Notes: generated from the sequence alone by a model not told the origin. Counted from the first letter of the stretch, positions 53,505-63,462 are shown. The stretch is 64,000 nt of DNA from Lentzea jiangxiensis (GCF_900104175.1 NZ_FNIX01000004.1:1-64000); one strand, 5' to 3'. Numbers and translations: made by a program.

Positions 53505-54409
53505 CGGCCACGCTGGAACGGCCGTCGGAGACGGTCGAGGTCAAGAAGAAGCGCCCGGTGACGCCCGCCCGCGTCGCGTTGCACGTGTTCCTCGTCCTGA
53601 CGTGCCTCATGACGCTGGCCCCGCTGCTCTGGGCGGTCTACGCGTCGCTGCGGACCTACGAGGACACGTCGGTCAACGGCTACTTCTCCATCGCGAAGTC
53701 GCTGACGTTCGAGAACTTCGCGAAGGCGTGGGAGATCGGCGACCTGCCGCACTTCTACTGGAACACCTTCCTGATCACCGTGCCCGCGCTGGTCATCACG
53801 CTGGTGCTCAGCTCGATGGTGGCGTTCGGCGTCTCGCGGTTCAGCTTCAAGTTCAACATCGCGCTGCTCATGCTGTTCACCGCCGGCAACCTGCTGCCGC
53901 AGCAGGTGATCGTGACGCCGCTGTGGAGGCTGTACCGGCTGATCGAGCTGCCGGCGTGGGTGTCGGAGAGCGAGTCGCTGATCGACTCACCGCTCGGCGT
54001 GATCCTGATCCACATCGCGTTCCAGATGGGCTTCTGCACGTTCGTGCTGTCGAACTACATGAAGACCATCCCGTACGAGCTGACCGAGGCCGCCCGCGTG
54101 GACGGGGCGTCGGTGTTCCGGCAGTACTGGCAGCTCACCCTGCCGCTGTGCCGGCCGGTGCTCGCGGCGCTGGCGACGCTCGAGTTCACCTGGATCTACA
54201 ACGACTTCCTGTGGGCGTTGGTGCTCATCCAGGACGGCGACAAGATGCCGGTGACCTCGGCGCTGCAGAACCTGAAGGGCACGTTCTTCACGGACAACAA
54301 CCTGATCGCAGCCGGCTCTCTCCTGGTCGCGCTGCCCACCCTGGTCGTGTTCTTCGTGTTGCAGCGGCAGTTCGTGGGCGGACTGACGCTGGGATCGACG
54401 AAGGGCTGA
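53501..54409 (+). CDS. Sugar ABC transporter permease (MalG type)
   Basis: 302 residues, six helices, EAA loop EAARVDGASVFRQYWQLTLP, and C-terminal FVLQRQFVGGLTLGSTKG typical of MalG-like proteins. Last gene of the transporter operon; a strong hairpin follows. Confidence 0.93.
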   Translation: MTATLERPSETVEVKKKRPVTPARVALHVFLVLTCLMTLAPLLWAVYASLRTYEDTSVNGYFSIAKSLTFENFAKAWEIGDLPHFYWNTFLITVPALVITLVLSSMVAFGVSRFSFKFNIALLMLFTAGNLLPQQVIVTPLWRLYRLIELPAWVSESESLIDSPLGVILIHIAFQMGFCTFVLSNYMKTIPYELTEAARVDGASVFRQYWQLTLPLCRPVLAALATLEFTWIYNDFLWALVLIQDGDKMPVTSALQNLKGTFFTDNNLIAAGSLLVALPTLVVFFVLQRQFVGGLTLGSTKG

Positions 54410-54417
54410 GACCGGAC

Positions 54418-54457
54418 GCGAAGAGGGCGGGGACCGCGTGGTCCCCGCCCTCTTCGC
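54418..54457. terminator. Strong bidirectional terminator
   Basis: A perfect 18-bp stem (GCGAAGAGGGCGGGGACC and its complement) with loop GCGT, between the convergent permease and lepB genes. Confidence 0.9.
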
Positions 54458-54468
54458 ACGTCCTGCGA

Positions 54469-55314
54469 CTACTTCCCGCCGGTCTGCGGGTTGTGGTCCG
54501 AGATACCACCCCACCGGCTCACCGGGATCACGATCACGCGGGCCTTGCCCACCACGTTCTCGACCGGGATCGCGCCGTCAGCGGGCGTCGGGTCGCCGTG
54601 CTTGCGCGAGTCCGACGAGTTGTTGCGGTTGTCGCCCATCACCCACAGCTTGCCCGCGGGGACGGTGACCTTCTCGAACGAGTCCTGCTGCGGCACGCCG
54701 CCGCCGAAGTTCAGGTACGGCTCGTCGAGCGGCTTGCCGTCGACGAGGACGCGGCCCTGGTCGTCGCAGCACTCGACGGTCTGGCCGCCGACCGCGATGA
54801 CGCGCTTGATGAAGTCCGTGCCGCTGGGCTCGGAGAGGTTCACCATCGAGCCCAGGTCCTGCAGCGTGCCGACCACGAAGTTCGGGGGCTGCTTGCCGCC
54901 CGTCCAGTTCGGCGGCCCGCGGAAGACGACGACGTCGCCCGGCCGGGGGTCGCTGAACAGGTACGTGATCTTCTCGACCAGCACCTTGTCGTTCACGCAG
55001 CCCGTGCAGCCGTGCAGCGTCGACTCCATCGAGGCCGACGGGATGACGAACACGCGCGCGACGAACGTCTGGATGACGACGGTCAGCAGCAGCGCCACGC
55101 TGAAGATGACCAGCAGCTCTTTCCAGAACGGCTGCTTCTTCTTCGCCTTCTTCTTGGAGAACCTCGGCGCCGCGTCCTCCTCGGGCGAGGAGGACGACCG
55201 AGAAGACCGCGAACCGGACGTCTTGAAGCGCGACGTGGGCTCGGCGGGGCCGTCTCCGGCGGGAGGCGTCGTCTCCCAGGTCGACGAAGAATCGTCGTTC
55301 ACGCGATGACTCAC
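54469..55314 (-). CDS. lepB: Signal peptidase I
   Basis: 281 residues. A long Ser-rich N-terminus, a basic cluster KKKAKKKQ, one transmembrane helix (LLVIFSVALLLTVVIQTF), catalytic Ser in FVIPSASMESTL, catalytic Lys in DFIKRVIAVGG, and boxes GDVVVFRGP and VMGDNRNNSSDSR. It cleaves Sec signal peptides outside the membrane. GTG 55314. It is placed between the sugar cluster and the sensor kinase gene. Confidence 0.95.
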   Translation of the reverse strand: MSHRVNDDSSSTWETTPPAGDGPAEPTSRFKTSGSRSSRSSSSPEEDAAPRFSKKKAKKKQPFWKELLVIFSVALLLTVVIQTFVARVFVIPSASMESTLHGCTGCVNDKVLVEKITYLFSDPRPGDVVVFRGPPNWTGGKQPPNFVVGTLQDLGSMVNLSEPSGTDFIKRVIAVGGQTVECCDDQGRVLVDGKPLDEPYLNFGGGVPQQDSFEKVTVPAGKLWVMGDNRNNSSDSRKHGDPTPADGAIPVENVVGKARVIVIPVSRWGGISDHNPQTGGK

Positions 55315-55323
55315 GCTCCCACC

Positions 55324-56709
55324 TTACGGTCGTCCGGGTAGGCGCAACGTGAACAGGGCTCCGCCCTCGGGGGCCCTGCCCGCCGTGGCCGTGCCGCCGT
55401 GCCGTTGCGCCACCTGCTTCACGATGGCGAGCCCGAGACCCGAACCCGGCAGGGTCCTCGCCTCGGTCGAACGGTAGAACCGCTCGAAAACGTGAGGTAG
55501 ATCGGCATCGGCGATGCCGGGACCCGCGTCCGCGACCTCCACGACGGCGCTGCCGTCGCCCAGCTGGCGGAGGTTCAACCGCACCGTCGAGTCCGGTGGG
55601 CTGAACTTCACCGCGTTGTCGAGGAGGTTCAACACGGCCCGTTCGAGGGCGCTGGAATCACCCAGAAGTGTCCACGGCTGGAGCTGCAGGTCGAACCTGA
55701 CGTTGTTCGAGGCGCGGCGGCGGGCGCGGTCGAGCGACCGTTCCACCACCTCGACGAGGTCGACCGGCTCGTGCACGACCTGCGGGGCGTCCTCGCGGGC
55801 CAGTTCGACGAGGTCGCCGATCAGCGTGGTCAGCTCGTCGAGCTGGCCGCGCACGTCCGACTGGATCTCCCGCTTGTCCTCGTCGGACAACGTGGGGGCG
55901 TCCGGGTGTTCCGACGCGAGCAGCAGCTCCAGGTTCGTGCGCATGGAGGTCAGCGGCGTGCGCAGCTCGTGGCCCGCGTCGGCGACCAGGCGGCGCTGCC
56001 GTTCCTGCGACTCCGCCACGGCGCCGAGCATCGCGTTGAAGCTGTGCGTCAGCCGGGCCAGCTCGTCGTCGCCCGACACCGGGATCGGCGTGAGGTCGCC
56101 CGTGTTCGTCACGCGTTCGGTGGCCTCGGTGAGCCGTTGCACGGGCCGCAGGCTCGTGCGCGCCACCGCCGTGCCCGCGATGGCCGCGAGCAGCACGCCG
56201 GCGCCGCCGATGAGCAGCAGGACCACGCTGAGCTTGGCCAGCGTCGTGCGCTGCGGCGTCATCGACTGGGCGATGATGATCGCCTGGCCCGGCTGGTAGC
56301 CGACCGCGATGACCCGCGTCTCGGTCTTGTGGTCGGTCCAGATGAACTCTTCGCGCTCGCCGTCCGCGACGTCCCAGGCCTCCTGGACCGTCGGCGGCGG
56401 CACGGACTCCTTGGGGTAGATGAGCTTGCCCGAGTCGGCCAGCAGCACGCCCATCTTCACGTCACCGGCCGCGAGGAACGCCGCCGGGTAGTTGGCGACC
56501 TCGTCGGGCGAGGTGACCTTCTTGCTGTTCGCCACCGTGGCGGCGCGTTGGCGCAGACCGTCGTCGAGCGCGTCGTACGTGCTCTTGCGCACGACCATGT
56601 ACGCACCGAGGGACACCAACGCGACCGCACCGGCCACGCAGAACGCCGCGAGCCACGTGACCCGGGCCCGCAGCGACGCCCGCTGGAGGCGTCCTTGGGG
56701 CTCGAGCAT
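55324..56709 (-). CDS. mprB: Sensor histidine kinase, MprB-like
   Basis: 461 residues. Two transmembrane helices (LAAFCVAGAVALVSLGAYMVV and LSVVLLLIGGAGVLLAAIAGT) flank a 120-residue extracellular domain. HAMP, HisKA (ADAGHELRTPLTSMRTNLELL) and HATPase (NLLDNAVKFSPPDS, DAGPGIAD, GSGLGLAIVKQVAQRHGG) follow. Envelope stress sensor by homology with MprB. ATG 56709 overlaps the response regulator stop (TGATG). Confidence 0.9.
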   Translation of the reverse strand: MLEPQGRLQRASLRARVTWLAAFCVAGAVALVSLGAYMVVRKSTYDALDDGLRQRAATVANSKKVTSPDEVANYPAAFLAAGDVKMGVLLADSGKLIYPKESVPPPTVQEAWDVADGEREEFIWTDHKTETRVIAVGYQPGQAIIIAQSMTPQRTTLAKLSVVLLLIGGAGVLLAAIAGTAVARTSLRPVQRLTEATERVTNTGDLTPIPVSGDDELARLTHSFNAMLGAVAESQERQRRLVADAGHELRTPLTSMRTNLELLLASEHPDAPTLSDEDKREIQSDVRGQLDELTTLIGDLVELAREDAPQVVHEPVDLVEVVERSLDRARRRASNNVRFDLQLQPWTLLGDSSALERAVLNLLDNAVKFSPPDSTVRLNLRQLGDGSAVVEVADAGPGIADADLPHVFERFYRSTEARTLPGSGLGLAIVKQVAQRHGGTATAGRAPEGGALFTLRLPGRP

Positions 56710-57404
56710 CACGGAGGGGTCTCCCGCAGGACGTAGCCCACCCCGCGCACCGTGTGGATCAGCCTCGGCTCGCCGTCCGCCTCCGTCTTGCGGCGCAGGT
56801 ACCCCACGTAGACCTCCAGCGCGTTGCCCGAGGTCGGGAAGTCGTACCCCCACACGTCCTCCAGGATGCGGCTGCGGGTGAGCACCTGGCGCGGGTGCGC
56901 CAGCAGGAGCTCGAGCAGCGCGAACTCGGTGCGGGTGAGGCTGATCGGCCGGTCACCGCGGCGGACGTCCCTGGTGGACGGGTCCAGCTCCAGGTCGGCG
57001 AACTTGAGCGCGGCCGCGGACTTCTGGGCGACGTCGTCGTCGTGGGCGGCGCGGCGCAGCAGGGCGCGCAACCGGGCCAGCAGCTCCTCCAGCGCGAACG
57101 GCTTGGGCAGGTAGTCGTCGGCACCGGCGTCCAGCCCGGACACCCGGTCGCTCACGGCGTCGCGCGCGGTCAGCACGAGGATCGGCAGGTCGTCGCCGGT
57201 GCTGCGCAGCCTGCGGCACACCTCGAGCCCGTCGAGGCGCGGCATCATCACGTCGAGCACCATCGCGTCCGGCCTGGCGGCGGTCACCGACTCCAGGGCC
57301 TGCATGCCGTCCCCGGCAGTCTCGACCTGGTAGCCGTTGAACTGGAGCGAGCGGCGGAGTGACTCCCGGACCGCCCGATCGTCATCGACAACGAGGATGC
57401 GCAT
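56709..57404 (-). CDS. mprA: Response regulator, MprA-like
   Basis: 231 residues. Receiver [15 protein letters not shown], phospho-Asp in [12 protein letters not shown], Lys in PKPFALEE; effector [48 protein letters not shown]. OmpR family. Operon with the MprB-like kinase; in mycobacteria the same pair controls pepD and sigma factor genes. Confidence 0.93.
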   Translation of the reverse strand: MRILVVDDDRAVRESLRRSLQFNGYQVETAGDGMQALESVTAARPDAMVLDVMMPRLDGLEVCRRLRSTGDDLPILVLTARDAVSDRVSGLDAGADDYLPKPFALEELLARLRALLRRAAHDDDVAQKSAAALKFADLELDPSTRDVRRGDRPISLTRTEFALLELLLAHPRQVLTRSRILEDVWGYDFPTSGNALEVYVGYLRRKTEADGEPRLIHTVRGVGYVLRETPP

Positions 57405-57483
57405 GGGGGCAGTCTTGCCGAGGGATCTGAGAGCCGCCTGAGAAGGGCCCTAACTGCGGATGTGAGTACCGCGTTAGTTCCCG

Positions 57484-58095
57484 CTAGCCCTCCAGGCCCC
57501 GTGCGACCGGCGCGTTCCACTTCCGCCAGAGCGCGATCAGCCTGACGGTGATGATCAACGACGCGCCGGTGAGCGCGACCAGGCCTTGGGGCAGCTTCGC
57601 CCATTCGCCGACCGCGACGACGACCGCTCCGGCAAGAGCCGCAACGGCGTAGATCTCTCTCCTCAGGACCAGCGGGATCTCCCGGAGAAGAAGATCGCGG
57701 AGCGCTCCACCGCCGATGCCCGTCGTCATCCCGATCAGGCACGCCGCGTACGGAGGGGCGCCGAGGGCGAGCGCGGTCGACGTGCCGGACGTGACGAACA
57801 GGCCGAGGCCCACGGCGTCCAGCAGCAGCACGCTGCGGCGGAGCTTCGCGACCTGCGGGTGGAACCAGAAGACGACCAGACCGGTGCCGCCCGCGACCAG
57901 CAGGTACGTCCAGTTGCGCAGGCTCGTCGGCGGGTGCACGCCGAGCAGGACGTCGCGGACAATGCCACCGCCCAGCGCCGTCGTGAGGGCCAGGACGGTC
58001 ACGCCGAACACGTCGAGGCGCGCGCGGACCGCGGCGACCGCCCCGGAGGCGGCGAAGACCGCGATACCGATCAGCTCCAGGACGACGAGCAGCAC
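57484..58095 (-). CDS. Trimeric intracellular cation (TRIC)/UPF0126 family channel
   Basis: 203 residues, seven hydrophobic segments in two repeats. Each repeat carries the glycine-rich kink motif: TTALGGGIVRDVLLG and GMTTGIGGGALRDLLLREIP. Prokaryotic TRIC homologues conduct K+ or other monovalent cations. GTG 58095 chosen from the family N-terminus (VVLELIGIAVFAASGAVAA); no clear ribosome binding site. Confidence 0.9.
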   Translation of the reverse strand: MLLVVLELIGIAVFAASGAVAAVRARLDVFGVTVLALTTALGGGIVRDVLLGVHPPTSLRNWTYLLVAGGTGLVVFWFHPQVAKLRRSVLLLDAVGLGLFVTSGTSTALALGAPPYAACLIGMTTGIGGGALRDLLLREIPLVLRREIYAVAALAGAVVVAVGEWAKLPQGLVALTGASLIITVRLIALWRKWNAPVARGLEG

Positions 58096-58114
58096 GAACG
58101 GAGAGCGTAGTTGG

Positions 58115-59098
58115 TCAGCGCGGTGGCGCAGCCCGGCGGTAACCGGCCTCCATCCGCCCTCCCGCGGACTCCAGCACGGCCTCGACGACGGCGATGAACC
58201 GCTCGGCGCCTTCACCGCGCACCAACGCCCGGTAGGCGTCCACGAGCTCGTCCTCCTTGGCGTCGCGCAGCCGCCGCAGCAGCCACTTGCCGTGCCCGAG
58301 CCACCGGTTCTGCACGACCAGGGCGAGCTCGCCCACGCAGGTCAGCAGCCTCGCCGCGACGAACAGCCGTTCGTCCTCGTCCCGTGCGCCGATCAGGTCT
58401 TCCAGCAGGTCGGTGGTGCCGTAACGGCGGTCTTCCAGCTCGGTGACCGTCGGAGGAGGCGGGCCGGCGTCCAGCAGAGCGCGCGCTTCGGCTCGCAGGC
58501 GTTGCCCGGTGCCGTCGGCGTCGAGCATGAGGAAGCCCTTGGCGCACATGTTCAGCAACGGTGGCCGTCGGCCTTCGGCGTCCCTGGCCACGAAGTCCTG
58601 GAACGACTCGAGCGTGTGGCAGAACAGCTCCACCGGCCAGCCGCGGTGCTGCAGCGTCTCGCGGAACGCGCCGGGCAGGTCGTCGACGATCACGACCATG
58701 TCCAGGTCGGAGTTCGCCGTGTAGGTCCCCGCCGCGACGCTGCCGCCGAGGAACGCCGCCCTCGCGAGCGGGTACCGGACGTCGAGCAGGTCCCGCGCCA
58801 CCTGCACCGGGTCCTTGTCCCAGTCGAGCGGGTGCCCGGTGACGTAGTAGTCCTGGTCGGGGTCGAGCGGGCCGAGCACCTGCTCGACGCGCTGCCGGAT
58901 GTCCGGGACCACCTCGTTCAGGTCCACCAGCCACGGGTTGTCCTCGGCGTCGAACAACGGCCGGATCCGGAGGAACTGCTCGCGCGTGATCTCCCGCGCG
59001 CTGACCGGTGCCCCGCTGCGGCGCTTCGCGTAGCCCTTGAGGCGCCACCCCATGTTGTCGCCGTAGGCATGCCTGACGTCGTCCTGGTCCCCCGCCAC
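58115..59098 (-). CDS. Nucleotidyltransferase-domain protein
   Basis: 327 residues. The Pol-beta-type nucleotidyltransferase motif GGSVAAGTYTANSDLDMVVIV (near residue 117) supplies the G-S...D-x-D triad, with a helical C-terminal half. An N-terminal 70-residue segment (NMGWRLKGYAKRRSGAPVS) precedes it. Possibly an aminoglycoside-type or tRNA-related nucleotidyltransferase; the substrate is not evident. Confidence 0.8.
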   Translation of the reverse strand: MAGDQDDVRHAYGDNMGWRLKGYAKRRSGAPVSAREITREQFLRIRPLFDAEDNPWLVDLNEVVPDIRQRVEQVLGPLDPDQDYYVTGHPLDWDKDPVQVARDLLDVRYPLARAAFLGGSVAAGTYTANSDLDMVVIVDDLPGAFRETLQHRGWPVELFCHTLESFQDFVARDAEGRRPPLLNMCAKGFLMLDADGTGQRLRAEARALLDAGPPPPTVTELEDRRYGTTDLLEDLIGARDEDERLFVAARLLTCVGELALVVQNRWLGHGKWLLRRLRDAKEDELVDAYRALVRGEGAERFIAVVEAVLESAGGRMEAGYRRAAPPR

Positions 59099-59146
59099 GA
59101 CCCCATTGTTACTCGAACGAGCCGTTCGGGTGAACAGTGACGCGCG

Positions 59147-60304
59147 TCAGAAGAAGTCGGCGAGCCTCGGCGTCCCGGCCGATCCGGCGAGCTGGTCGAG
59201 CACCACCGCATCGGCCGGATCGCCCTCCAGCAGACCCGCGCGCCGCAGCGCGTGAGTGTTCTGAGCACCGGAGAACCACGGTCCGAGCGCCCGCGCGTGC
59301 AGCCGCACCGCCCCGCTGCCACCGGGCTCGACGCGCACGGCTCCGTCCTCCGCGACGAGGCGGTGCCGACCGGCGTGCCACGGCGCGTGCTCGTCGACGA
59401 CCTCCACGTCCACCGCGGTGTTCGCGAGCCGGGGCCAGCCCCGTGCGGCCACGGCGGCGGGCAGGTCGACGACCCGCTGCATCCACGTCGAGGTCCACAC
59501 CGAATGGCGCAGGGGCGTGCCACCGAGGAGGCCCACCGTCGCCGGGTCGGTGATCCGCAGGTCGACCGCTTCGAGCGTGCCCGCCCAGGAAGCCAGCGAC
59601 GCCAGGAGGGTGAGCTGCGCCTCGACGTCGACGCCGATGAGGTCGAAGACCTTGAGCCGGCCCATGTCGCCGCCGGCCTCGCGGGTGGCCGTCAGGTAGC
59701 CGCGCAGGCCGTTCGGGCCGGGCAGCACGCTCACCAGGTCCATCTCGAGCACCTCGGCGAGGTCGATCCGCGGCGGGCGGCGGTCGGCCAGGCCGTCGAC
59801 CGTCCGCGCCACCTCGAGGTAGCAGTCGTGCAGCGCGGCGAGGTCGCTCTCCCGCGCCGGGCGCGACGGGATCGGCTCGGACGGCCGCGGCACCGACAGC
59901 AGCCTGTCCATCGGCAGCTCGACCCACTCGAAGACGCCGGTGCGCTCCCAGCCGAACTTGCGGTACAGCGTCGGCACGGTCGGGTAGAGCGCCGAGATCG
60001 CCTGGCCGTGCTCGCGCATGGTCGTCAGGGCCTCGCGGAGCAGCGCGTTCGCCACACCGCGCCCGCGCGACGCGCCGTCGACGGCGACGCCGCCGATCCC
60101 GCCCATGGGGACCGCGGCGCCGCCGTAGAACTGCGCGTAGGCGCCGATGCCGAGCACTCCGGCGACCCGGCCGTCGATCTCGGCGACGAGTCCGTGCGAC
60201 CCGGGCCGCACGATCCGCTGGGGTCGCTCGGTCGAGCCGAACGCGAGCTTGCGGAGGCGGAACACGGCGTCGAGGTCGTCCTCGGCCAGCTCACGGATGC
60301 GCAC
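59147..60304 (-). CDS. eis: Eis-family GNAT acetyltransferase
   Basis: 385 residues, three-part Eis layout. N-terminal GNAT (PMGGIGGVAVDGASRGRGVANALLREAL), a middle GNAT-like lobe and a C-terminal sterol-carrier-like domain ending PRLADFF with the free C-terminal carboxylate typical of Eis. Eis enzymes acetylate aminoglycosides at several amines and host or bacterial Lys residues. GTG 60304. Confidence 0.9.
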   Translation of the reverse strand: MRIRELAEDDLDAVFRLRKLAFGSTERPQRIVRPGSHGLVAEIDGRVAGVLGIGAYAQFYGGAAVPMGGIGGVAVDGASRGRGVANALLREALTTMREHGQAISALYPTVPTLYRKFGWERTGVFEWVELPMDRLLSVPRPSEPIPSRPARESDLAALHDCYLEVARTVDGLADRRPPRIDLAEVLEMDLVSVLPGPNGLRGYLTATREAGGDMGRLKVFDLIGVDVEAQLTLLASLASWAGTLEAVDLRITDPATVGLLGGTPLRHSVWTSTWMQRVVDLPAAVAARGWPRLANTAVDVEVVDEHAPWHAGRHRLVAEDGAVRVEPGGSGAVRLHARALGPWFSGAQNTHALRRAGLLEGDPADAVVLDQLAGSAGTPRLADFF

Positions 60305-60314
60305 GACAGCCTGT

Positions 60315-61130
60315 CTACCAGGTGAAGAAGCCCTGACCCGTCTTCTTCCCGAGCTCGCCGCGGGCGACCTTGTCCCGCAGGAGCCGGGGCGGGTCGAACC
60401 GCGGCCCCAGCTCGGCCGCGAGGTGCTCGGCGATGGCCAGCCGCACGTCGAGGCCGACCAGGTCGGTCAGCTCCAGCGGCCCCATCGGCCAGCGGTAGCC
60501 GAGCTTCATGCCCGTGTCGATGTCCGCCGCGGAGGCGACGCCCTCCTCCAGCATGCGGATCGCCTCCATGCCGACGGCGACGCCGAGCCTCGACGTGGCG
60601 AACCCCGGTGAGTCGCGCACCTCGATGACGGTCTTGCCCATCTCCTCGGCCCAGGCCCGCGCCTTGGCCACGTTCGCCGGGTCGACGCCCTCGTGGTGCA
60701 CGAGCTCGACGAGCTGCTGCACCGGCACGGGGTTGAAGAAGTGCATGCCGAGCACGCGTTCGCCGGGCAGTCCCGCCGCGATCTCCGCGATGGAGAGCGA
60801 GGACGTGTTGGAGGCGAGGACCGCGTTCGGGCACTTCCCGGCCGCGACACCCAGCACCTTCTGCTTGAGCGGCACGTTCTCGGGCACGGCCTCGACGACC
60901 AGCTCGGCGTCCGCGGGCAGCTCGCCCGTGCCCAGGTTCGCGAACACCGCGGCGGCGTCGGCGAGCTTGCCCTTCTCCTGCGCCCTGTCGAGCGAGCGCC
61001 TGATGGCGAGCCTGCCCTGCTCGGCGCGTTCGGCGTCGGCCTCGGACAGCGTGACCTCGTGGCCGCCCGCGAGCAGGAGGTGCGCGATGCCCGCGCCCAT
61101 CGTGCCGCCACCGATGACGACGGCCTTCAC
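60315..61130 (-). CDS. 3-hydroxyacyl-CoA dehydrogenase (HBDH type)
   Basis: 271 residues. NAD-binding VVIGGGTMGAGIAHLLLAGGHEVTL, catalytic SNTSSLSI, HFFNPVPVQQLVELVHH (His/Glu) and TGMKLGYRWPMGPLELTDLVGLD. Oxidises 3-hydroxybutyryl-CoA or similar in fatty-acid or PHB metabolism. GTG 61130 overlaps the EthD gene stop (GTGA), 10 bp before eis. Confidence 0.93.
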   Translation of the reverse strand: MKAVVIGGGTMGAGIAHLLLAGGHEVTLSEADAERAEQGRLAIRRSLDRAQEKGKLADAAAVFANLGTGELPADAELVVEAVPENVPLKQKVLGVAAGKCPNAVLASNTSSLSIAEIAAGLPGERVLGMHFFNPVPVQQLVELVHHEGVDPANVAKARAWAEEMGKTVIEVRDSPGFATSRLGVAVGMEAIRMLEEGVASAADIDTGMKLGYRWPMGPLELTDLVGLDVRLAIAEHLAAELGPRFDPPRLLRDKVARGELGKKTGQGFFTW

Positions 61131-61447
61131 CGCTCGACCACCTCGGCGCTGAACATGGCGACGAGCTCCATCCCGCCGATCTCGGCGAGGTTGGCGCCGG
61201 ACGTCGCCCACTCCGGCGACTGGATGGCGGCCTTGAACGACTCCGGCGAGTCGAAGTACATCTCCGCGATGAGATGGGGTTCGGTCTCACCGAGGAAGCC
61301 GGCCAGGTACACCCGCTGCACCTTCGCGACCTCGGCGCGCACCAGTCCGGGGACCGAGCCCACGATCGGCAGGTGCGACTCGAAGTACCTCTGGTCGAAG
61401 CCCTCGGGGTCGTCGGGCCTCTTGTACAGCGCGATGTACTTGATCAT
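61127..61447 (-). CDS. EthD-family protein
   Basis: 106 residues, dimeric ferredoxin-like barrel of the EthD class (MIKYIALYKRPDDPEGFDQRYFESHLP ... AEMYFDSPESFKAAIQSPEW). EthD-like proteins accompany catabolic enzymes; here it is coupled to a hydroxyacyl-CoA dehydrogenase. GGAGG lies 10 nt before ATG 61447. Confidence 0.87.
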   Translation of the reverse strand: MIKYIALYKRPDDPEGFDQRYFESHLPIVGSVPGLVRAEVAKVQRVYLAGFLGETEPHLIAEMYFDSPESFKAAIQSPEWATSGANLAEIGGMELVAMFSAEVVER

Positions 61448-61521
61448 GTGACACCATCCTCCTCGACTCGCCGAGCACTGTAACGCCCGGAGCACCCTCG
61501 GGGGTGGGGCACGATGGTGAG

Positions 61522-62169
61522 GTGCGGATCATCCTGCTGCGCCACGGCCAAAGCCTCGGCAACGTCGACGAGCTCGCCTACTGCCGCATCCCCGACCACG
61601 CGTTGCCGCTGACCGAGACGGGCGAGGAGCAGGCACGCGCCGCCGGACCGGTGATCGAGGACCTGATCGGCGACGGCCCGGTCGCGGCCTACGTCTCCCC
61701 GTACACGAGGACGAGGCGGACGTTCGACCTGCTGGGCATCTCCGCGGAGCGCGTCGTCACCGAGCCGCGGGTGCGCGAGCAGGACTGGGGCAACCTCCAG
61801 GACCCGGTGCAGCAGGAGGTGCTCAAGCACCAGAGGCACGCGTTCGGCCACTTCTTCTTCCGGCTGCCCAACGGCGAGTCCGGCGCGGACGTGGACGACC
61901 GCGTGGCGGCGTTCCTCGACGGGCTGACCGTGCGGATGCACGAGGACGAGAACCACCCGAAGACCGTGCTGGTCGTGTCGCACGGGCTGACGATCAGGTT
62001 GCTGTGCCGCCGGTTCTTCGACTGGAGCATCGACCTGTTCGAGTCGCTGTCCAATCCGGACACCTGCGAGAACCGCGTGCTCGACCACGACGGCACGGGG
62101 TGGAGGCTGGACCGCCCCTTCGACCAGTGGCGCGACTCACCGGACGGAACGGTCCAGCTCCGGCCCTAG
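61522..62169 (+). CDS. Histidine phosphatase family protein
   Basis: 215 residues. The phosphohistidine motif [13 protein letters not shown] opens the protein; second His in [18 protein letters not shown], Arg in [11 protein letters not shown]. Phosphoglycerate-mutase-like superfamily; the substrate is not indicated. GTG 61522 is taken over GTG 61504 because the RHG motif is normally within the first dozen residues. The end overlaps rpmF by 4 bp. Confidence 0.9.
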   Translation: MRIILLRHGQSLGNVDELAYCRIPDHALPLTETGEEQARAAGPVIEDLIGDGPVAAYVSPYTRTRRTFDLLGISAERVVTEPRVREQDWGNLQDPVQQEVLKHQRHAFGHFFFRLPNGESGADVDDRVAAFLDGLTVRMHEDENHPKTVLVVSHGLTIRLLCRRFFDWSIDLFESLSNPDTCENRVLDHDGTGWRLDRPFDQWRDSPDGTVQLRP

Positions 62170-62327
62170 ATCAACCCGCGCTTGTAGGCGGCAACGAGAC
62201 GGCGCGGCACGAGGAGCTCCTTGCCGTCCAAGGTCCGCACGCGCACCAGCTCCGGTGCCGTGGCCTTCCACTGCGAGCGGCGGTGACGGGTGTTGGACCG
62301 GGACGTCTTGCGCTTGGGAACGGCCAT
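62166..62327 (-). CDS. rpmF: 50S ribosomal protein L32, cysteine-free form
   Basis: 53 residues, [20 protein letters not shown] and a C-terminal [12 protein letters not shown]. The Cys quartet of zinc-binding L32 is absent, so this is the zinc-independent type. Overlaps rpmE2 (TGATG). Part of a putative Zur-controlled operon. Confidence 0.93.
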   Translation of the reverse strand: MAVPKRKTSRSNTRHRRSQWKATAPELVRVRTLDGKELLVPRRLVAAYKRGLI

Positions 62328-62578
62328 CAGCGCTCTCGCTTTCCGTAGCGGCGGTTGAACTTCTCGACCCGCCCGGCGGTGTCGACGAGGCGTTGCGTGC
62401 CGGTCCAGAACGGGTGCGAGTCGGCGGTGATGTCGACGACCAGCAGCGGGTAGCTGTTGCCGTCCTCCCACTCGACCGTCCTGCTCGACGTGGCGGTCGA
62501 GCGGGTCAGGAACGTCTTGCCCGTGGACGCGTCCTGGAAGACGACCGGGTGGTAGTCGGGGTGGATACCGGGCTTCAT
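62327..62578 (-). CDS. rpmE2: 50S ribosomal protein L31 type B
   Basis: 83 residues, [20 protein letters not shown] ... [26 protein letters not shown]. No CxxC, as in the zinc-free B type that replaces zinc-binding L31 during zinc starvation. ATG 62578 overlaps the COG0523 gene stop. Confidence 0.95.
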   Translation of the reverse strand: MKPGIHPDYHPVVFQDASTGKTFLTRSTATSSRTVEWEDGNSYPLLVVDITADSHPFWTGTQRLVDTAGRVEKFNRRYGKRER

Positions 62579-63462
62579 CAGATCTCCAGCTTTCGGATCG
62601 AGTCCACGAAGGACAGTTCGTCGTCGGTCAGCAGCGCTTCGGCGAACGCCGCGGTGATGGAGTCCGGTTCGCCCAGGGTGATCGCCACGATCCGGGTCGT
62701 CTTCCCCGCGCGGGGACCACCCTCGCCGACGTGCATCCCGCCGCCCGCGGACTCCAGGTGCAGCGCGACGTCCGGTTCGTCGGCGACCCACAGCCGGCCG
62801 CGCGAGCGCACGACCGTGCCGTCGAGCAACGAGTCGAGCGCGTCGTTCAGCCGCGCCGGGTGGAACGGCCGGTCAGCCGTGAAAACCGCCGTCGAGACAC
62901 CGCATTCCGGCGTCAGGGGCACCATGCGAGGCCGCGTGCCCTTGCGCACGACGACCGTCTCGGGCGTGCAGCGGTGCGCGCCGGGGGCGACGCGGTCGAG
63001 CACGGCGAGAGTTCGCCCGTCCGCGTCTCCTTGCAGCACCAGCACGTCGGCGGCCTCGGCCTGCGCCACGACGACCTGCGCCACCGTGCGCTCGTCGGTG
63101 ACCATCGAGGCGTCGCCCAGCGCGTCGTCGAGCCACGTCGCCGCGTCCAGCACGGTGATCACGCACTCCACCTCGACGCCGAGGTCGCGGCGCACCACGT
63201 CCGGTTCCAGCAACGGGTCCAGGTGCAGCACGACCGGGTGGCCCGCGAACGCGCCGAGCAGCTCCCGCAGGTCCTCCCGGACGGTGCAGGAGACGCAGCC
63301 GTGCAGCAGTTCCACGTCGGTCGCGATGCCGTCGACCCAGCGCCGCACGCACGTTTCCCCGGCGACGTGCCGCACGAGCACCGACCCGGGCCGGTCACGC
63401 CACACCCGCACGGCGACGTCGTGGTCGACCAGCCCCGCCACCATGACGACAACGGTTTCCAT
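62578..63462 (-). CDS. Degenerate COG0523/CobW-like protein
   Basis: 294 residues. The family core is visible: [14 protein letters not shown] (the GCICC metal site here CVSC), an aspartate-switch region [15 protein letters not shown] and [18 protein letters not shown] in the C-terminal domain. The Walker A P-loop expected after [10 protein letters not shown] is missing, so GTP binding is doubtful. COG0523 proteins move zinc to client proteins. First gene of the operon, immediately at the candidate Zur operator. Confidence 0.82.
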   Translation of the reverse strand: METVVVMVAGLVDHDVAVRVWRDRPGSVLVRHVAGETCVRRWVDGIATDVELLHGCVSCTVREDLRELLGAFAGHPVVLHLDPLLEPDVVRRDLGVEVECVITVLDAATWLDDALGDASMVTDERTVAQVVVAQAEAADVLVLQGDADGRTLAVLDRVAPGAHRCTPETVVVRKGTRPRMVPLTPECGVSTAVFTADRPFHPARLNDALDSLLDGTVVRSRGRLWVADEPDVALHLESAGGGMHVGEGGPRAGKTTRIVAITLGEPDSITAAFAEALLTDDELSFVDSIRKLEI

